From the NCBI GenBank assembly GCA_008711295.1, contig VUYV01000020.1, forward strand, positions 2,653,296-2,717,295: a stretch of DNA of 64,000 bases, given 5' to 3'. Below, piece after piece: positions 48,301 to 54,700 of the stretch. A program made the translations under genes and the position numbers. The stretch is from Anarhynchus alexandrinus (Eukaryota; Chordata; Aves; Charadriiformes; Charadriidae). The notes beneath the pieces were generated by a model. The model searched no databases. It was given only the letters and a program-made list of their open reading frames with translations, and was not told the origin of the DNA. How positions within the stretch are numbered: the first letter of the stretch is position 1; every line of letters begins with the position of its first letter.

Positions 48301-49842
48301 TGCCATTTCATCTTTAAGTCTTTACAGTAATCACTCTCCCTTTTCTTCACTAACAAAACATAAATTTTTCCTCCTTCATAGGCACTGCCTTATCTAGATT
48401 CCCCACACATGTATAGTTATTTTTATTATCACATTCAGATACACCTTTTCTGTTTTTCATTGGTGAAATTTATTTTATTTTTCTACTTTTTTCATTTAAA
48501 ATAAAAATTGCCTTTTTCCTAAGTTGCTTTTACATAAATATCAGCTCACATAATTGATATCTTGTCTGCCTTCAAATTCCTTCTTGAAATACAAATCTAC
48601 TGTGGATCCTGTAGTTGATTGCCTAATGATAATTTGTAAATCAGTATTCTGAGCAAACAGTTGTTAACTGAATAATTCAGTATATTTAAAAAAGTACATT
48701 ATTTTATGTGCCACTTAAAAATATTTTTCTCAGTGTAATGCATTCTATGCCATTTTTGTCATTTATTTCTATTTTGGCCCCAAAGCAAAGTTTTCTATAG
48801 TTAGTCAAGGTGCTCATTTTCAATAGAACTCTGAATATCTGTCTATAATATTCAGTGCAGAGCCATGCAGATGACAGAGCAAGGGCTTTTTTTTTTTGTC
48901 ATATGAGATATATACTAAATCTCTGGCTTAATTTCTCAAGGATTCCTGACAGCAATGAGACAAGAAGCAACTCGATCACATAAAGGCTGGGCTTTAGATA
49001 CAGTTATAATACACAATGAAGTGCTAAAGCAAAACAAAGAAGAAATTACAGCACCTCCTTCTGTATGTATGACATGCAAAGATGTTTCAGTATTAATTTT
49101 TGGTATTCAATTTATATTGTGTATCATTCAGTCATTTTGGATTGCTAGAGGAAAAAGTTACTATTGTCTTCACCTCACTGGTTTTGCTTAGCATAGAAGA
49201 TAAATAACAATAAGCATGAAGATTTTATTTTTTTTATTTTGCAGTTACAAAAATATTTTATTAAAAGAACCATTTTATTGTATCACTTCTTGATTTTTGG
49301 AATTTATAGTAAACTTTAGATGAAATTGTGTAGTGTATGGGCTTTATTAAACACTTTTATTGCCATCGATTTCAGTAGCATTATCTCCTGAAAAAGGATT
49401 ATATTATAGTTCAAAATTAAATAGTTTGAAAAGATGCAATGTCAGAAATTTTTTACTGTAAAACATATATTCCTTTTAATGTTTTAAACCAATTACTCAT
49501 TTTATAAAACAGATGCTTTATTTTGTGTAATGTATCTGCTTACTCTCCACACAGGAAGGAGTATATATCTATGGGCTATACTTGGAAGGTGCAGGCTGGG
49601 ACAGAAGAAACAGCAAACTCATTGAATCTACACCAAAGATTCTTTTTGTCCAGCTGCCTGTGGTGCATATGTTTGCTGTTAATACAACCAGTCCTAAGGA
49701 TTCCAAGCTCTATGTTTGTCCTCTTTACAAGAAGCCCAAGAGGACAGATCTGAACTATATTACAGTGATCTATTTAAGGACAGTAGTGTCTCCAGACCAC
49801 TGGATATTGAGAGGAGTGGCTCTCCTGTGTGACATCAAGTAA
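227..49842 (+). CDS. DNAH8: Axonemal dynein heavy chain 8, 3' part (31 exons)
   Basis: Gene-level entry; the exons follow separately. DNAH8 is an ATP-driven outer-arm dynein heavy chain that slides axonemal microtubules in flagella. The 31 exons splice in frame to 1641 residues (numbered here from the first full codon, position 228) plus a stop. Order of parts: second half of AAA4 (about 1-200), stalk helix CC1 (about 222-315), microtubule-binding domain (about 316-442), stalk helix CC2 (about 443-531), AAA5 (about 531-753), a probable buttress segment (about 754-870), AAA6 (about 900-1285) and the C-terminal domain (about 1286-1641). DNAH8 is preferred to its close paralogue DNAH5 because of the C-terminal ALLCDIK, the CC1 wording [14 protein letters not shown] and the MTBD segment [12 protein letters not shown], which match my recollection of mammalian DNAH8. 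Vertebrate DNAH8 is about 4500 residues or more, so the 5' two-thirds lie outside the window. No frameshift or premature stop was seen. Confidence 0.95.
838..1002 (+). CDS. DNAH8: DNAH8 window exon 2 (AAA4)
   Basis: Residues 52-106, phase 0 at both ends, donor GTAAGT. It begins [13 protein letters not shown] and ends [10 protein letters not shown], the sensor-I strand of AAA4 (LHVVLCFSP is typical of dynein AAA domains). The acceptor AAAAAG has a poor pyrimidine tract, but the reading frame and homology leave no alternative. Confidence 0.95.
1353..1422 (+). repeat. Two exact 19-bp direct repeats, 51 bp apart
   Basis: The 19-mer beginning AAAATATTAAACATTT occurs at 1353-1371 and again at 1404-1422, just before the CR1 fragment and the gap. 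It is AT-rich and could be a simple local duplication. Confidence 0.8.
1433..1494 (+). mobile_element. CR1 LINE fragment cut off by an assembly gap
   Basis: Translates to [18 protein letters not shown], the CR1 ORF2 reverse-transcriptase segment also seen at 4450-4510 on the other strand ([18 protein letters not shown]). It stops at the N at 1495 and resumes as plain AT-rich intron, so the rest of the element may be missing from the assembly. Non-functional fragment. Confidence 0.8.
1674..1900 (+). CDS. DNAH8: DNAH8 window exon 3 (AAA4 C-terminal part)
   Basis: Residues 107 to 182 (last codon split after two bases). It starts [20 protein letters not shown], followed by a [10 protein letters not shown] segment: the conserved AAA4 module in which the residues after GLISGCT carry the aromatic-rich motif of outer-arm heavy chains. 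Acceptor TTTAG; donor AAAG then GTAATA. Confidence 0.95.
1941..1976 (+). repeat. 18-bp tandem duplication
   Basis: The unit TTGTTACTGTTAGTGGT plus one further base occurs twice in tandem (1941-1958, 1959-1976), differing only in the last base. It is intronic and begins 40 bases after exon 3. Confidence 0.85.
2292..2410 (+). CDS. DNAH8: DNAH8 window exon 4 (AAA4 to stalk)
   Basis: Residues 182-222, starting within an arginine codon and ending after one base of a glycine codon. [17 protein letters not shown] is the dynein helix that leads from AAA4 into the stalk. Acceptor TTTTAG, donor GTAAGC. The next intron is nearly 4 kb long and carries a CR1 insertion. Confidence 0.95.
4083..5790 (-). 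mobile_element. CR1 LINE, ORF2 endonuclease end and RT start, decayed
   Basis: Read on the minus strand, 5556-5362 gives the end of the endonuclease ([31 protein letters not shown]). Then 5262-4714 gives the linker ([42 protein letters not shown]) and 4701-4084 the reverse transcriptase ([26 protein letters not shown]). Stops and frameshifts interrupt it, for example between 5340 and 5262 and near 4705. Both ends are missing: it stops at about 4083, before the RT thumb and 3' UTR, which is unusual because CR1 copies are normally 5'-truncated only. It lies antisense in the DNAH8 intron between exons 4 and 5. Confidence 0.93.
5958..6031 (+). repeat. Long polypyrimidine (CT) tract
   Basis: A run of C and T of about 74 bases, broken by one G in the second half. 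It is intronic, about 170 bases past the CR1 fragment. Such tracts arise by slippage and can bind pyrimidine-tract proteins; no specific function is evident. Confidence 0.8.
6385..6488 (+). CDS. DNAH8: DNAH8 window exon 5 (stalk helix CC1)
   Basis: Residues 222-256. [19 protein letters not shown] followed by [14 protein letters not shown] is a heptad-patterned, charged helix: the ascending strand of the stalk coiled coil. It ends on a full AAA codon, donor GTAAGT. This wording separates DNAH8 from DNAH5, which as I recall reads more like KLKEASESVAALSKEL. Confidence 0.95.
8012..8188 (+). CDS. DNAH8: DNAH8 window exon 6 (CC1, distal)
   Basis: Residues 257-315, exactly 59 codons. It continues CC1 ([19 protein letters not shown], then [17 protein letters not shown]) up to the junction with the microtubule-binding domain. 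The acceptor is good (TTCCAG). The donor is weak: AAT before GTGAAT. The join EAALN to TIKPVDIA is what the family requires, so the boundary is well placed despite the poor site. Confidence 0.9.
9555..9722 (+). CDS. DNAH8: DNAH8 window exon 7 (microtubule-binding domain, first half)
   Basis: Residues 316-371, phase 0 at both ends, donor [26 protein letters not shown], followed by [13 protein letters not shown], is the entry to the small helical tip at the end of the stalk that binds tubulin. The proline pair after LAK is the conserved stalk-to-MTBD hinge. Confidence 0.95.
10364..10413 (+). repeat. Short minisatellite of GAGCTC units
   Basis: About 50 bases made of GAGCTCTTGT and GAGCTCATA modules in alternating order. 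The GAGCTC core is a palindrome repeated four times. It is intronic, between exons 7 and 8, and likely to vary in length between individuals. Confidence 0.8.
10916..11128 (+). CDS. DNAH8: DNAH8 window exon 8 (microtubule-binding domain, second half)
   Basis: Residues 372-442, 71 codons, phase 0. It contains [20 protein letters not shown] and [20 protein letters not shown], the MTBD helices, and ends VNREVLPLQ at the return into the stalk. The N-terminal loop reads LMSGPFLQ, apparently one residue shorter than the mammalian loop as I remember it. Acceptor TTTTTTGCAG, donor GTAATA. Confidence 0.95.
11431..11506 (+). repeat. Exact 30-bp repeat flanking an assembly gap
   Basis: The 30-mer beginning TACCAGTTGTACCATG is present at 11431-11460, directly left of the N at 11461, and again at 11477-11506. 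The arrangement looks like overlapping contig ends that were not merged, rather than a real duplication. Confidence 0.85.
12539..12676 (+). CDS. DNAH8: DNAH8 window exon 9 (stalk helix CC2)
   Basis: Residues 443-488, phase 0 at both ends. [20 protein letters not shown], followed by [18 protein letters not shown], is the descending strand of the stalk coiled coil, with clear heptads rich in Ala, Lys, Glu and Gln. Acceptor CTTTGCAG, donor GTAAGA. Confidence 0.95.
12975..13070 (+). mobile_element. 96-bp element with inverted ends and 5-bp target duplication
   Basis: The element starts TGTCGTGGTTT and ends AAACCAGGACA; the reverse complement of the end is TGTCCTGGTTT, 10 of 11 matching. It is flanked by TATTG on both sides (12970-12974 and 13071-13075), a perfect 5-bp target-site duplication. 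The TG...CA ends and the 5' wording resemble common avian ERV LTRs, suggesting an internally deleted LTR-type copy; a small DNA transposon relic is the alternative. It has no coding capacity. The right end lies 36 bp upstream of the exon 10 acceptor AG. Confidence 0.75.
13108..13235 (+). CDS. DNAH8: DNAH8 window exon 10 (CC2 base)
   Basis: Residues 489-531; the last codon is split after two bases (AG). [20 protein letters not shown] and [15 protein letters not shown] form the base of CC2 before AAA5. The acceptor AATTTTAG lies only 36 bases after a 96-bp mobile-element-like insertion (12975-13070), so the branch point must be inside the short native stretch or in the insertion. Donor GTATCA. 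Confidence 0.95.
14334..14505 (+). CDS. DNAH8: DNAH8 window exon 11 (AAA5 start)
   Basis: Residues 531-588. [20 protein letters not shown] is the typical start of dynein AAA5. It ends [10 protein letters not shown] on a full codon. Acceptor TTTTCTAG, donor GTAAGT. AAA5 in dyneins does not bind nucleotide and carries no P-loop, and none is seen here. Confidence 0.95.
15196..15351 (+). CDS. DNAH8: DNAH8 window exon 12 (AAA5)
   Basis: Residues 589-640, 52 codons, phase 0. [20 protein letters not shown], then [18 protein letters not shown], is the signature core of AAA5 in all dynein heavy chains. Acceptor TTCTTCAG, donor GTGAAC. Confidence 0.95.
16212..16912 (-). mobile_element. CR1 LINE 3' region, decayed
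   Basis: The + strand starts with a degenerate form of the CR1 antisense tail (CAGAACCACAG, GGTTGGAAGGGATCTCTG). It then follows the CR1 3' UTR and RT thumb end in antisense (GCCCAAAACTAGACAGAGTA, TTGTTGTCCACCAGGAGCCC). Internal insertions and deletions mark it as old. It lies in the intron between exons 12 and 13. Confidence 0.85.
17511..17666 (+). CDS. DNAH8: DNAH8 window exon 13 (AAA5)
   Basis: Residues 641-692, 52 codons, phase 0. It includes [20 protein letters not shown], then [17 protein letters not shown], conserved in AAA5 of outer-arm chains. The acceptor is CTTGAG with a moderate pyrimidine tract; the donor is GTTAGT, a less common but acceptable site. Confidence 0.94.
19054..19236 (+). 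CDS. DNAH8: DNAH8 window exon 14 (AAA5 C-terminal part)
   Basis: Residues 693-753, 61 codons, phase 0. [20 protein letters not shown], followed by [11 protein letters not shown] and [14 protein letters not shown], is one of the best conserved dynein segments ([12 protein letters not shown]). Acceptor CTCCACAG, donor GTAAGC. Confidence 0.96.
19312..20433 (+). mobile_element. CR1 LINE 3' half with tail, sense to DNAH8
   Basis: It contains reverse-transcriptase motifs [14 protein letters not shown] and [10 protein letters not shown], then the thumb and C-terminal part of ORF2 ([36 protein letters not shown]), then the 3' UTR ending ATTCTATGATTCTATC. The frame is open for 223 codons (19650-20321) but shifted relative to the upstream RT part, so it is not functional as seen. 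5'-truncated, as usual for CR1. Located between exons 14 and 15. Confidence 0.95.
20766..20871 (+). CDS. DNAH8: DNAH8 window exon 15 (probable buttress helix)
   Basis: Residues 754-789; the last base begins a glycine codon. [13 protein letters not shown] and [16 protein letters not shown] are a charged helix after AAA5, probably one strand of the buttress hairpin that contacts the stalk. The acceptor is AATAG. The donor GTTCTG is poor, but the spliced codon GGT followed by SLVDDESLI restores the conserved family sequence. Confidence 0.9.
21713..21965 (+). CDS. DNAH8: DNAH8 window exon 16 (buttress and AAA6 entry)
   Basis: Residues 789-873, ending two bases into a lysine codon. It contains [20 protein letters not shown] and [20 protein letters not shown], both highly conserved. 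Donor GTAGGG. The following intron is only 98 bp; reading through it meets TAG at once. Confidence 0.94.
22064..22254 (+). CDS. DNAH8: DNAH8 window exon 17 (AAA6)
   Basis: Residues 873-937. [20 protein letters not shown] leads into [20 protein letters not shown], the conserved dynein helix of the AAA5-AAA6 region. It ends one base into a glycine codon, donor GTAAGT; acceptor GATTCAG. The intron that follows is the longest in the window (about 4.7 kb). Confidence 0.95.
23320..23381 (+). repeat. 31-bp tandem duplication
   Basis: The unit beginning GAGAAATTCTTCTGGTGTA is present twice in tandem (23320-23350, 23351-23381) with two differences. It is intronic and looks like a recent local duplication. 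Confidence 0.9.
26166..26551 (+). mobile_element. CR1 LINE 3' fragment, sense
   Basis: It starts in the CR1 ORF2 end (GAGGCTGAGAGAACTGGGCT, then TTGTTCAGC) and runs through the 3' UTR (TCCTTGGAGGGTTTCAAGAC) to GGTCCCTTCCAAACTAAATT. It meets an oppositely oriented CR1 directly at about 26552, tail to tail. Confidence 0.88.
26529..26593. repeat. Inverted repeat at the CR1-CR1 junction
   Basis: The left arm 26529-26548 and right arm 26574-26593 pair over 18 of 20 positions, around a 25-base loop made of GAATCATA repeats. The transcript could fold into a stable hairpin. Confidence 0.8.
26552..26795 (-). mobile_element. CR1 LINE 3' fragment, antisense
   Basis: The + strand begins GAATCATAGAATCATAGAAT, the reverse complement of the CR1 octamer tail, then GGTTGGAAGGGACCTTAAAG and the antisense 3' UTR up to CAATCTAAACCTACCCCT. 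It looks young and little diverged. With its left neighbour it forms an inverted repeat at 26529-26593. It lies 157 bp before exon 18. Confidence 0.92.
26952..27073 (+). CDS. DNAH8: DNAH8 window exon 18 (AAA6)
   Basis: Residues 937-977. It begins [20 protein letters not shown] and ends [10 protein letters not shown] on a full codon. Acceptor CTACAG, donor GTGATA. It lies only about 157 bp after a tail-to-tail pair of CR1 fragments able to form a hairpin. Confidence 0.95.
29752..29870 (+). CDS. DNAH8: DNAH8 window exon 19 (AAA6)
   Basis: Residues 978-1017, last codon split (AG). [20 protein letters not shown] and [14 protein letters not shown] are the conserved AAA6 segment before the RSWCPDR motif. 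Acceptor AATTTAG, donor GTGAGC. Confidence 0.95.
31152..31354 (+). CDS. DNAH8: DNAH8 window exon 20 (AAA6)
   Basis: Residues 1017-1085. [20 protein letters not shown], then [14 protein letters not shown], carries two dynein hallmarks: the RxxxPDR motif and the degenerate GSDP loop at the P-loop position of AAA6, which does not bind nucleotide. Acceptor TTTCTAG, donor GTATGA. Confidence 0.96.
32315..32388 (+). CDS. DNAH8: DNAH8 window exon 21 (AAA6, short)
   Basis: Residues 1085-1109, only 74 bases. [20 protein letters not shown] is the conserved ISMGQGQE segment of AAA6. The exon is too short to stand out as an open frame and was placed by splicing and homology. Acceptor GTTGCAG, donor GTAGGG. 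Confidence 0.94.
35600..35752 (+). CDS. DNAH8: DNAH8 window exon 22 (AAA6)
   Basis: Residues 1110-1160, 51 codons, phase 0. [20 protein letters not shown] is the universal dynein AAA6 strand (WVLLQNCHL). It then reads [19 protein letters not shown]. Acceptor ATTTAG, donor GTTTGT. Confidence 0.96.
36206..36280 (-). mobile_element. Short CR1 LINE tail fragment
   Basis: The + strand reads CACAGAATCATAGCATGATT, then GGTTGGAAGGGACCTTAAAG and CATCTAGTTCCAACCCCCCT: the antisense last 75 or so bases of CR1, heavily 5'-truncated. It lies in the intron between exons 22 and 23. Confidence 0.9.
38217..38372 (+). CDS. DNAH8: DNAH8 window exon 23 (AAA6)
   Basis: Residues 1161-1212, 52 codons, phase 0. 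[20 protein letters not shown] and [20 protein letters not shown] are followed by the conserved AFLHSTVQ. Acceptor GATAG, donor GTATTT. Confidence 0.95.
40488..40604 (+). CDS. DNAH8: DNAH8 window exon 24 (AAA6)
   Basis: Residues 1213-1251, 39 codons, phase 0. [20 protein letters not shown] is a universal dynein motif ([16 protein letters not shown]). It ends [10 protein letters not shown]. Acceptor CCTAAG, donor GTGAAG. Confidence 0.95.
41343..41444 (+). CDS. DNAH8: DNAH8 window exon 25 (AAA6 end)
   Basis: Residues 1252-1285, 34 codons, phase 0. [20 protein letters not shown] followed by TDDFDKRLL is the dynein YGGRVTDD motif. Acceptor CATCCAG, donor GTGAGA. Confidence 0.96.
41830..41990 (+). 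CDS. DNAH8: DNAH8 window exon 26 (C-terminal domain start)
   Basis: Residues 1286-1339, ending two bases into a threonine codon. [20 protein letters not shown] leads to [20 protein letters not shown] and PNADIT, the entry into the C-terminal domain. Acceptor TTTCACAG, donor GTAAGT. Confidence 0.95.
45125..45281 (+). CDS. DNAH8: DNAH8 window exon 27 (C-terminal domain; GC donor)
   Basis: Residues 1339-1391. It begins [20 protein letters not shown] and ends [12 protein letters not shown] on a GAG codon. The donor is GCAAGC: no GT lies nearby and read-through gives GCA AGC TAA, so this is a GC-AG intron. Acceptor CTCTCAG. Confidence 0.93.
45816..45968 (+). CDS. DNAH8: DNAH8 window exon 28 (C-terminal domain; GC donor)
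   Basis: Residues 1392-1442, 51 codons, phase 0. [20 protein letters not shown], then EIDRMQKVI and [13 protein letters not shown], is the C-terminal helix bundle ([12 protein letters not shown] is conserved). It ends GAG followed by GCAAGT, a second GC donor. The next intron is only 94 bp. Confidence 0.94.
46063..46252 (+). CDS. DNAH8: DNAH8 window exon 29 (C-terminal domain)
   Basis: Residues 1443-1506, ending one base into a glycine codon. [20 protein letters not shown] is followed by [17 protein letters not shown] and [17 protein letters not shown], the conserved dynein [12 protein letters not shown] motif. Acceptor CCTTCAG, donor GTAAGG. Confidence 0.96.
46895..47092 (+). mobile_element. 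CR1 LINE 3' fragment, sense
   Basis: It contains TCACTGGAACAACCTCCCCA, GGACATGGTAGAGTCCCCAT and TGGACGTTTTCAAGATGCAA, then GGTCTCTTCCAACCTGGGCT and the end GTGATTCTATGA, typical of the CR1 3' UTR and tail. It is strongly 5'-truncated and lies in the intron between exons 29 and 30. Confidence 0.9.
48941..49062 (+). CDS. DNAH8: DNAH8 window exon 30 (C-terminal domain)
   Basis: Residues 1506-1546. [20 protein letters not shown] continues the [13 protein letters not shown] motif across the splice. It ends EITAPPS on a full codon. Acceptor CTCAAG, donor GTATGT. Confidence 0.95.
49555..49842 (+). CDS. DNAH8: DNAH8 last coding exon, with stop
   Basis: Residues 1547-1641 plus TAA at 49840-49842. 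[20 protein letters not shown] is the conserved C-terminal motif (VYIxGLxLEGAxWD). It continues [15 protein letters not shown] and [20 protein letters not shown], and ends [14 protein letters not shown]. The CDIK ending fits DNAH8; DNAH5 as I recall ends CDVK. Acceptor CACACAG. Confidence 0.97.
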   Translation, partial: EGVYIYGLYLEGAGWDRRNSKLIESTPKILFVQLPVVHMFAVNTTSPKDSKLYVCPLYKKPKRTDLNYITVIYLRTVVSPDHWILRGVALLCDIK

Positions 49843-50150
49843 ACTTTTTTTCATACCATAACAGAAACAGAATATATGGCACACGTAACCAATTTCATAT
49901 GTAATTCTTCTACTGCTTTTTGTTTGGTGGCCATTGGTCATTATACGAGAACTTTGATTTCAGTCTTGGCTTAATGAACTTTTTTCTCTGCTTCCAGTAA
50001 ATTCAGTTGGTCTTGGCTATTTGGTGATAGTTTTAAAGTTTCAAAATAAGTTCACTGTTTGTAGTCTTTAATGTTTCCATTACATTTCTTTCAAATGGAG
50101 TATTTGCTTTAATAACACAATTAATGTAAAATAAAATGTTGTTAAACCTT
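49843..50150 (+). other. DNAH8: DNAH8 3' UTR (probable extent)
   Basis: AT-rich sequence directly after the stop codon. The end is inferred from the polyadenylation signal at 50130-50135 and is approximate; a later signal could be used too. No repeat is recognised in it. Confidence 0.6.
50130..50135 (+). terminator. DNAH8: Candidate poly(A) signal AATAAA of DNAH8
   Basis: A canonical AATAAA hexamer about 290 bases after the stop codon, followed by a GT-containing stretch (TGTTGTTA), as expected for cleavage and polyadenylation. It is the first clear canonical signal after the stop codon. Confidence 0.6.
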
Positions 50151-51311
50151 AAAAGAGAAAAACTTAGCTTTTTCACATTCTTTCTCATATACAGCTTTTA
50201 GCTTGTGTTTCAGTGACATGATGACAACAGAAGACAATATAGAACATAACAAAATTTAAGTTCTCCTAGATACAAGTTTTAAAATATTCCTGGATTCTGC
50301 ATGATACATACATTATTTTCTTTGATTCTGCAGGAAACTTCATGTTTAAGACAGAAAAGTATATTTCATCCATATTTTTTACTTGGGGTTTCTCAGGGTT
50401 TACTTGTTCTTGTTAAACTACGTAGATTAAGCAAAACTACACCAGGAATGTTTGTGTCTGGAATATCTGACAGAGACCAGTGTGTTCTCTGTCCAGTTTA
50501 TGTGTGGGAACATAGCTACAGAAGTAGAACAATGCCAGCTAATTAATATGGATGGTTTTGTAACAAAAAGAGAGAACCAGAATACCTACAAGTACAATTA
50601 TTTTCCTGCATCTCATCTTAGCTCTGAAATATAGACTGGAATCCTTGGAGTGGCTGTCACAGCATTATTGATGAACATCCATGTATTCTCCAGGCATAAT
50701 TAGTGTTAAACTAATTCTATGCATGTAATACTAAACAAGATATGCAGTCTATACTATCTCTTTAATAATCTGTGTAAAATTTGTTCTTCCTTCAGATAGC
50801 TTTATTTGGCAACACAGTTTTTCACTTACACCCCATGACTGGACTACGTTCTTCCTTTTGCAGTGTATGAGGGATCAAATGCATCTGCTGTGGCAAAGTG
50901 CAGCTACTACTTGACAAAGTCCTGGGGCATCTGATGGGATGGTAAAAGGCTCTTCTTGAGTTAGAATCTTATGCCTTTCTGTTGGAGGTCACCATCCCAG
51001 GGTATCCTCTTGCAGAAAGGCTGTGGCATATGGGAAAAAAACAATACATAGATACAAAATAATCATCAGAGTAACAAAAAGGAAGATCTCCAAATGCGGT
51101 TAACTAATAAGTTTCTTCTCTCTCTCCTCTGTAGACTTAGTTAGATTCAAATACAACAAACCAGGTAAGGTGTTAGGTAAAAATCCACAGAAATTGTAAA
51201 AGTTAAAAGTTGTACCACAGAACTATATATGCACAGAGGGGAAAAAAAAAAAATCTGACTGTGCCAACCACAAGAGGTTTTGCTCCAAGTAATCAAAAAA
51301 TTGATGACAGT

Positions 51312-51790
51312 ATTTGTGGTGGGTTGAACCTGATGGGCAGCTAAGTACATGCCCAGTTGCTTGCTCACTCTCCGCTGCCCCAGCAGGATGGGGGAAAGAA
51401 TTGGAAAAGTAGAAGCTGAAAACATGTGTGTCGAGATGAAGACAGTTTAACAAGTGAAGAAAAACTGCACACACAGCAAAGCAAATTAAGGAATTTATTT
51501 ACTGCTTCCCACTGGCAGGCAGATGTTCTTCCCACTTCCTGGAAAGAAGGGCCTCAGCACACATAACAATTACTTGGGAAGACAGATGCAGTAAGCAGAC
51601 GTATCCCCCTTCCTTCTCCTTTCTCTAAGACTTTGGTGCTGAACATGACATCATATGGTGTGGAATATCTCTTTGGACAGGTCAGGTCAGCTGTCTGGGC
51701 TTTTTCCCCTCCTGCGTTCCTGCATACTCCCAGTCTACTTGCTGTAGGTGCAGAGAGAGGAAAAAGGTCATATACAAAAAACAGCATAAC
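51312..51790 (+). mobile_element. Avian endogenous retrovirus LTR remnant
   Basis: It matches, from memory, a widespread bird LTR: GGGTTGAACCTGATGGGCAG, TCACTCTCCGCTGCCCCAGC, AAGACAGTTTAACAAGTGAA, TGACATCATATGGTGTGGAA and TCCCTGCATACTCCCAGTCTAC-like wording follow in the expected order. No gag, pol or env coding is seen near it, so it is a solo or truncated LTR. The 3' boundary is uncertain. It lies between the DNAH8 3' end and the next promoter. Confidence 0.75.
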
Positions 51791-54700
51791 AACTATAGTG
51801 TATTTATTCCCAAAGATTTTTCCCTGGTCTGGCCTTTCAGCTTAATTACAATGGGGAAACAATGTGTAACCCTGTGAATGCCTCCACAGGTGGAAGATGT
51901 GCATTGCCACATTTACAAGTGAAAGTCTATATGGGAAAATACCGGGGAAGATGCAAATTAGTAATGTGCTGAGTTATATAACTTACACCAAAGAGGATTT
52001 TATTCTCCATCCTGTATAATATCAAGAATAGAGATGAATAGTATATTGTTGATCTCAACTATTTCATATATTGCATCAGATTCTTAAGAGCGTCTGTTTG
52101 TCAGAGTCCAATTGCCATTTCCCATCTCCTGTGAGCCTGTCTGGGGGTTTGTTCCATTCTGTTTCCTCAACACCATGCATTAGCTCATTACTTCCAGGTT
52201 ACAATGAATGTTAATTTCCATATAGCTTTCCAGTTAGTTTATGGAAATAATCTATGTTTTGTAGCAGCAACAATCTACTATCTATTCAGAAGGCTCAATT
52301 TTTGTCTTTGCATGCTTTAAGAATATTGACAAAGTATTTCTCTGTGGGATAGTAAATTCTTACACTTAATTTGGTGACAGCCAGCTCTTCAAACATTTAA
52401 CAAGGTGCAGTTAATTACTTGAATCACCATAAATTATTCATCCCAGCTGACATAATGTATAGGAATTCAAGACCTCAATTCACAACCTTTTACTCCCGGG
52501 AACGTTCTATACATCCAGGATATTGTAACAAGCATTCGAATTCCTAAATTAACTCTAACATTTTTTTTTTCAAGTTACTGTACAAGTTACTGCCTGAACC
52601 GTTTTATGCTCATTTGCCATTCAAGATGCTGCTGTTTGAGTTGTGAGACAGTATTGTGGTCCCTGAATTGACAGAGACAAGAATGCCATGTCAGCTAAAC
52701 ACAAATATTTAACAGATGACCAAAAAAAGACACATACTTGAAATATGACATTGAACTAGTCTCTGTGAAAGCAATGGCCTAAGTCTTGAAGATCTTTGTT
52801 TGGGAACGTAAAGAAGAACATGTCCAGAATTAGCTCAGAGGGTGCATCCATCATCTGAATTATTCTTTCCTCACTCAGTGGAACTGTCACCAAGGAGAAT
52901 TTTCCTACCCATTTCCTATGATTTTCAGAGGTAAGTTCAAGCAGGTAAGACAAGGGAAGGCATGTTCTTTTCTTGCTGCTTCAGAGTGAACACATTAATT
53001 GGGAGTCATTGATCTGCCAGTATGTCAAGATACTGACTTTTCATAGAAGTGTTTGTTCTTAGCTGATGATTCATGAGAAGTCTGAAACATGACTGTATGA
53101 TGAGCTTTTATATAACAATAGCTAGAGTTAATAAAAGCTATGGGGAAAAGCTTGCAAATGTCAGGGAAAGGGATTTGTTTTCTGGTCAGGTTGCTAAATC
53201 TCACAAAACTACTGACTCCAATGACCTTGTGCCAAGAAGGTAAGATTTCAGCTAAACTTTAACTTAAAAGATTTGTTAATTCCGTAGAATAATTTTCTTT
53301 ATCTGCACCCTCTGTTTCTGCCTCTAGATTCTGGTTGGTTGTAACTAAAATTTGTTCAGCAGAAATTTAGAAAATTCATTTTCAAGGTGAAATATTTGAT
53401 GGGAAGACCTACAGTTTTCTTATTCAGTAATCTCATTCACTGAGTATATCTAGTTTTAATATTTAAACTAATTCATTATTTTTTTGATAGTTTGGAAGAA
53501 CATTTGACAGCAGTATGTAAGTATAATTCTGTTGACACAAGTACTGAAAATCAAGCATATAGAATGTGCAAGCGACAGTTTTAATTATAGTTATGTTTCT
53601 GCTGATTTTTTAATATTGGAGTGTAACTGCACAGCTGTTACCAGTCTCTTGATCAGATTTCTTCAGAAGCTTCTGGTGTTATTTATAGTCCTGGGGCAGA
53701 CATCACACATACTACACCGGACATTCTCAGATGTGGTACCTGTATCTGCACCACACAAGCAGGGTATTCCTGAGGCAAGTCTAGTTGTATAAGCCAAAAG
53801 AGATGCCTTTTCCAGTGTTTAATGCTGCCTTCAGAGCACAAAAGAAACCTGCATAGATTAACTCTTAGAAATTCAGGAATTTTTTTTTTTTTTAACTTAG
53901 CAATGGTCCATTATAAAGGTCAAATCCAGAAACAGATTTTAGAAATAGAAATGCCACATGATTCTTATATAGCAGAGATCAGGATTTGGAAATAAACAAC
54001 TGCTAACATGTATGACTTATTTTTATGCCCCTTTATTTCCATTACAATTTCTAATTTATTAGATATAAATATATGCTAATAAGGTCCCTGTGGATATCTC
54101 ATCAGTCTCTGACTTACTGCATTGGCTATTTAATAAAGGAATGACTCAACTAATGCATTAGTTAGTTAGATGACTACTAATTTACAGATATCCAGGAATG
54201 CAAGACCCAACTTATCCAACTTCCACTATCTTCATATTCCTGAATGTCTAAAACGATTAGTGGTTGTGTTCTGCCAGTTTTTTGGGACTTTAACTTAATT
54301 TGTATCTTGCTGATAGACCTATCGTTTGCCTTAGATTTTTGTATTCTTTATTATTAATCAAGATAGTCTTTACAGCATTCAAGTGAGGTTCAATCTTCAG
54401 CAGAAGTATTTATCATTTTTTGTAAATACTGAGAGCTCACCCAAAATTTATCCTTACTGTCAGTTCCAACATTTAACTTAAGTAACATATAGTAATCAGT
54501 ATTTTTCCCCCTAAGCCTCATTCAGCTCCAGGGAAATGTGCTTCCACTCTCTGGATATTAGGAAAACATTACCTTTTTATCTTTCTAGGACAAAATGCCA
54601 CATCTGAAGTTAAAGCAGGTCTTCTCCGACCCCTTGTCTTTCCCCCTTCCCCAGCTACTGGACTTCCCTTGTGGATCTGCAACTTCTAATGTCTTACAAT

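Larger units (their letters stand above)
46253..49554. other. DNAH8 introns 29 and 30 (exon 30 excepted)
   Basis: Holds the CR1 fragment at 46895-47092. The rest, 47093-48940 and 49063-49554, is AT-rich with nothing recognised. Confidence 0.75.

Noticed and set aside
227..49842. Assignment of the dynein to DNAH5
   Set aside because: DNAH5 is similar throughout, but the stalk wording, the C-terminal CDIK and the nearby signal-peptide gene fit DNAH8. DNAH5 is followed by a long gene-poor region in mammals as I recall.
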